In this document: positions 63,765 through 64,000 of the stretch, piece after piece
Layout of the letters: each line of letters opens with the position of its first letter
Position numbering within the stretch: the first letter of the stretch is position 1
NCBI RefSeq assembly: GCF_009389715.1
Contig: NC_052409.1
Span: 5,259,775-5,323,774, forward strand
Length of the DNA stretch: 64,000 nt
Direction of reading: 5' to 3'
Source of the DNA: Phoenix dactylifera
Taxonomy: Eukaryota; Streptophyta; Magnoliopsida; Arecales; Arecaceae
Notes under the pieces: model-generated
The model's input: only the letters and a program-made list of their open reading frames with translations
Told to the model about the DNA's origin: nothing
Databases searched by the model: none
Program-made: the position numbers and the translations under genes

Positions 63765-64000
63765 CTGGTAAAAGTGATGGTAAGCAATTAATTTTTTTCA
63801 TGGCATCTGATAACAAAAGTAAGAAAGAGCATTCTCCAGAATTTCAACAGGAAAACAGGATGATAAAATTTAACGTAATCACATGATGCAAAGAATGACT
63901 AACAAACATGAAGAAAACATGCATGCAAGATCTTAGAAGATATCTTCTTTTTGTTTTAATTATTCAGTGCTTTCGCAAGAATTGCAAGATTAGTTCTAGT
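63765..64000. other. Intron of the Alba-family gene to the window edge
   Basis: AT-rich sequence upstream of the first visible exon, with no earlier exon recognised before the window ends. Confidence 0.5.

Overview
The window is plant nuclear DNA. It is AT-rich, has spliced genes with introns up to about 6 kb, and has intergenic space full of MITEs, LINE tails, a SINE, small LTR elements and microsatellites. The protein sequences (an AMS/TDR-type bHLH factor, a PER64-type peroxidase, RPN3, TRAPPC2L, Alba) are those of a flowering plant. Their overall look suggests a monocot, possibly a palm; that last step is inference from memory of the families, not from a search.

Layout. 1-3.8 kb: repeats only (a MITE, a tandem duplication, a TCGAG-rich foldback element and an antisense LINE RNase H remnant). 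5.4-8.1 kb (+): a complete eight-exon bHLH gene of the ABORTED MICROSPORES / TDR type. 8.9-12.2 kb: an old TRIM, interleaved inverted repeats and a MITE-like stretch. 12.6-20.2 kb (+): a local family of small single-exon genes of unknown function, with two intact copies and one 3' remnant whose flank received a LINE tail. 21.3-28.5 kb (-): TRAPPC2L in five exons, with a degenerate Au SINE and microsatellites in its introns and a non-AG acceptor at the last intron. 32.1-34.9 kb (+): a complete four-exon class III peroxidase close to Arabidopsis PER64. 35.9-36.3 kb (-): a single-exon DUF1279/FAM210-like gene, divergent from a probably plastid-targeted USP-like gene at 37.4-43.7 kb (+); two LINE tails lie between them. 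47.9-48.6 kb (-): the 3' part of a dead alpha-expansin gene, split by a whole TRIM element. 50.2-58.5 kb (-): proteasome lid subunit RPN3 in eight exons, with one GC-AG intron and one 6.25 kb intron. 62.8-63.8 kb (-): the RGG-rich 3' part of an Alba-family gene whose 5' exons lie beyond the window.

The genes do not form a pathway or operon. They are a collinear stretch of unrelated nuclear genes: pollen and tapetum regulation, vesicle tethering, lignin polymerisation, organelle or stress proteins, proteasome, and RNA binding. All exon boundaries were placed by eye from splice dinucleotides, reading phase and recalled family sequences; no alignment or transcript data were available.

The points most worth checking are the GG acceptor in TRAPPC2L, the TRIM inside the expansin pseudogene, the unexplained small-gene cluster, the GC-AG intron in RPN3, and the fresh-looking LINE insertion directly upstream of the USP-like start codon.
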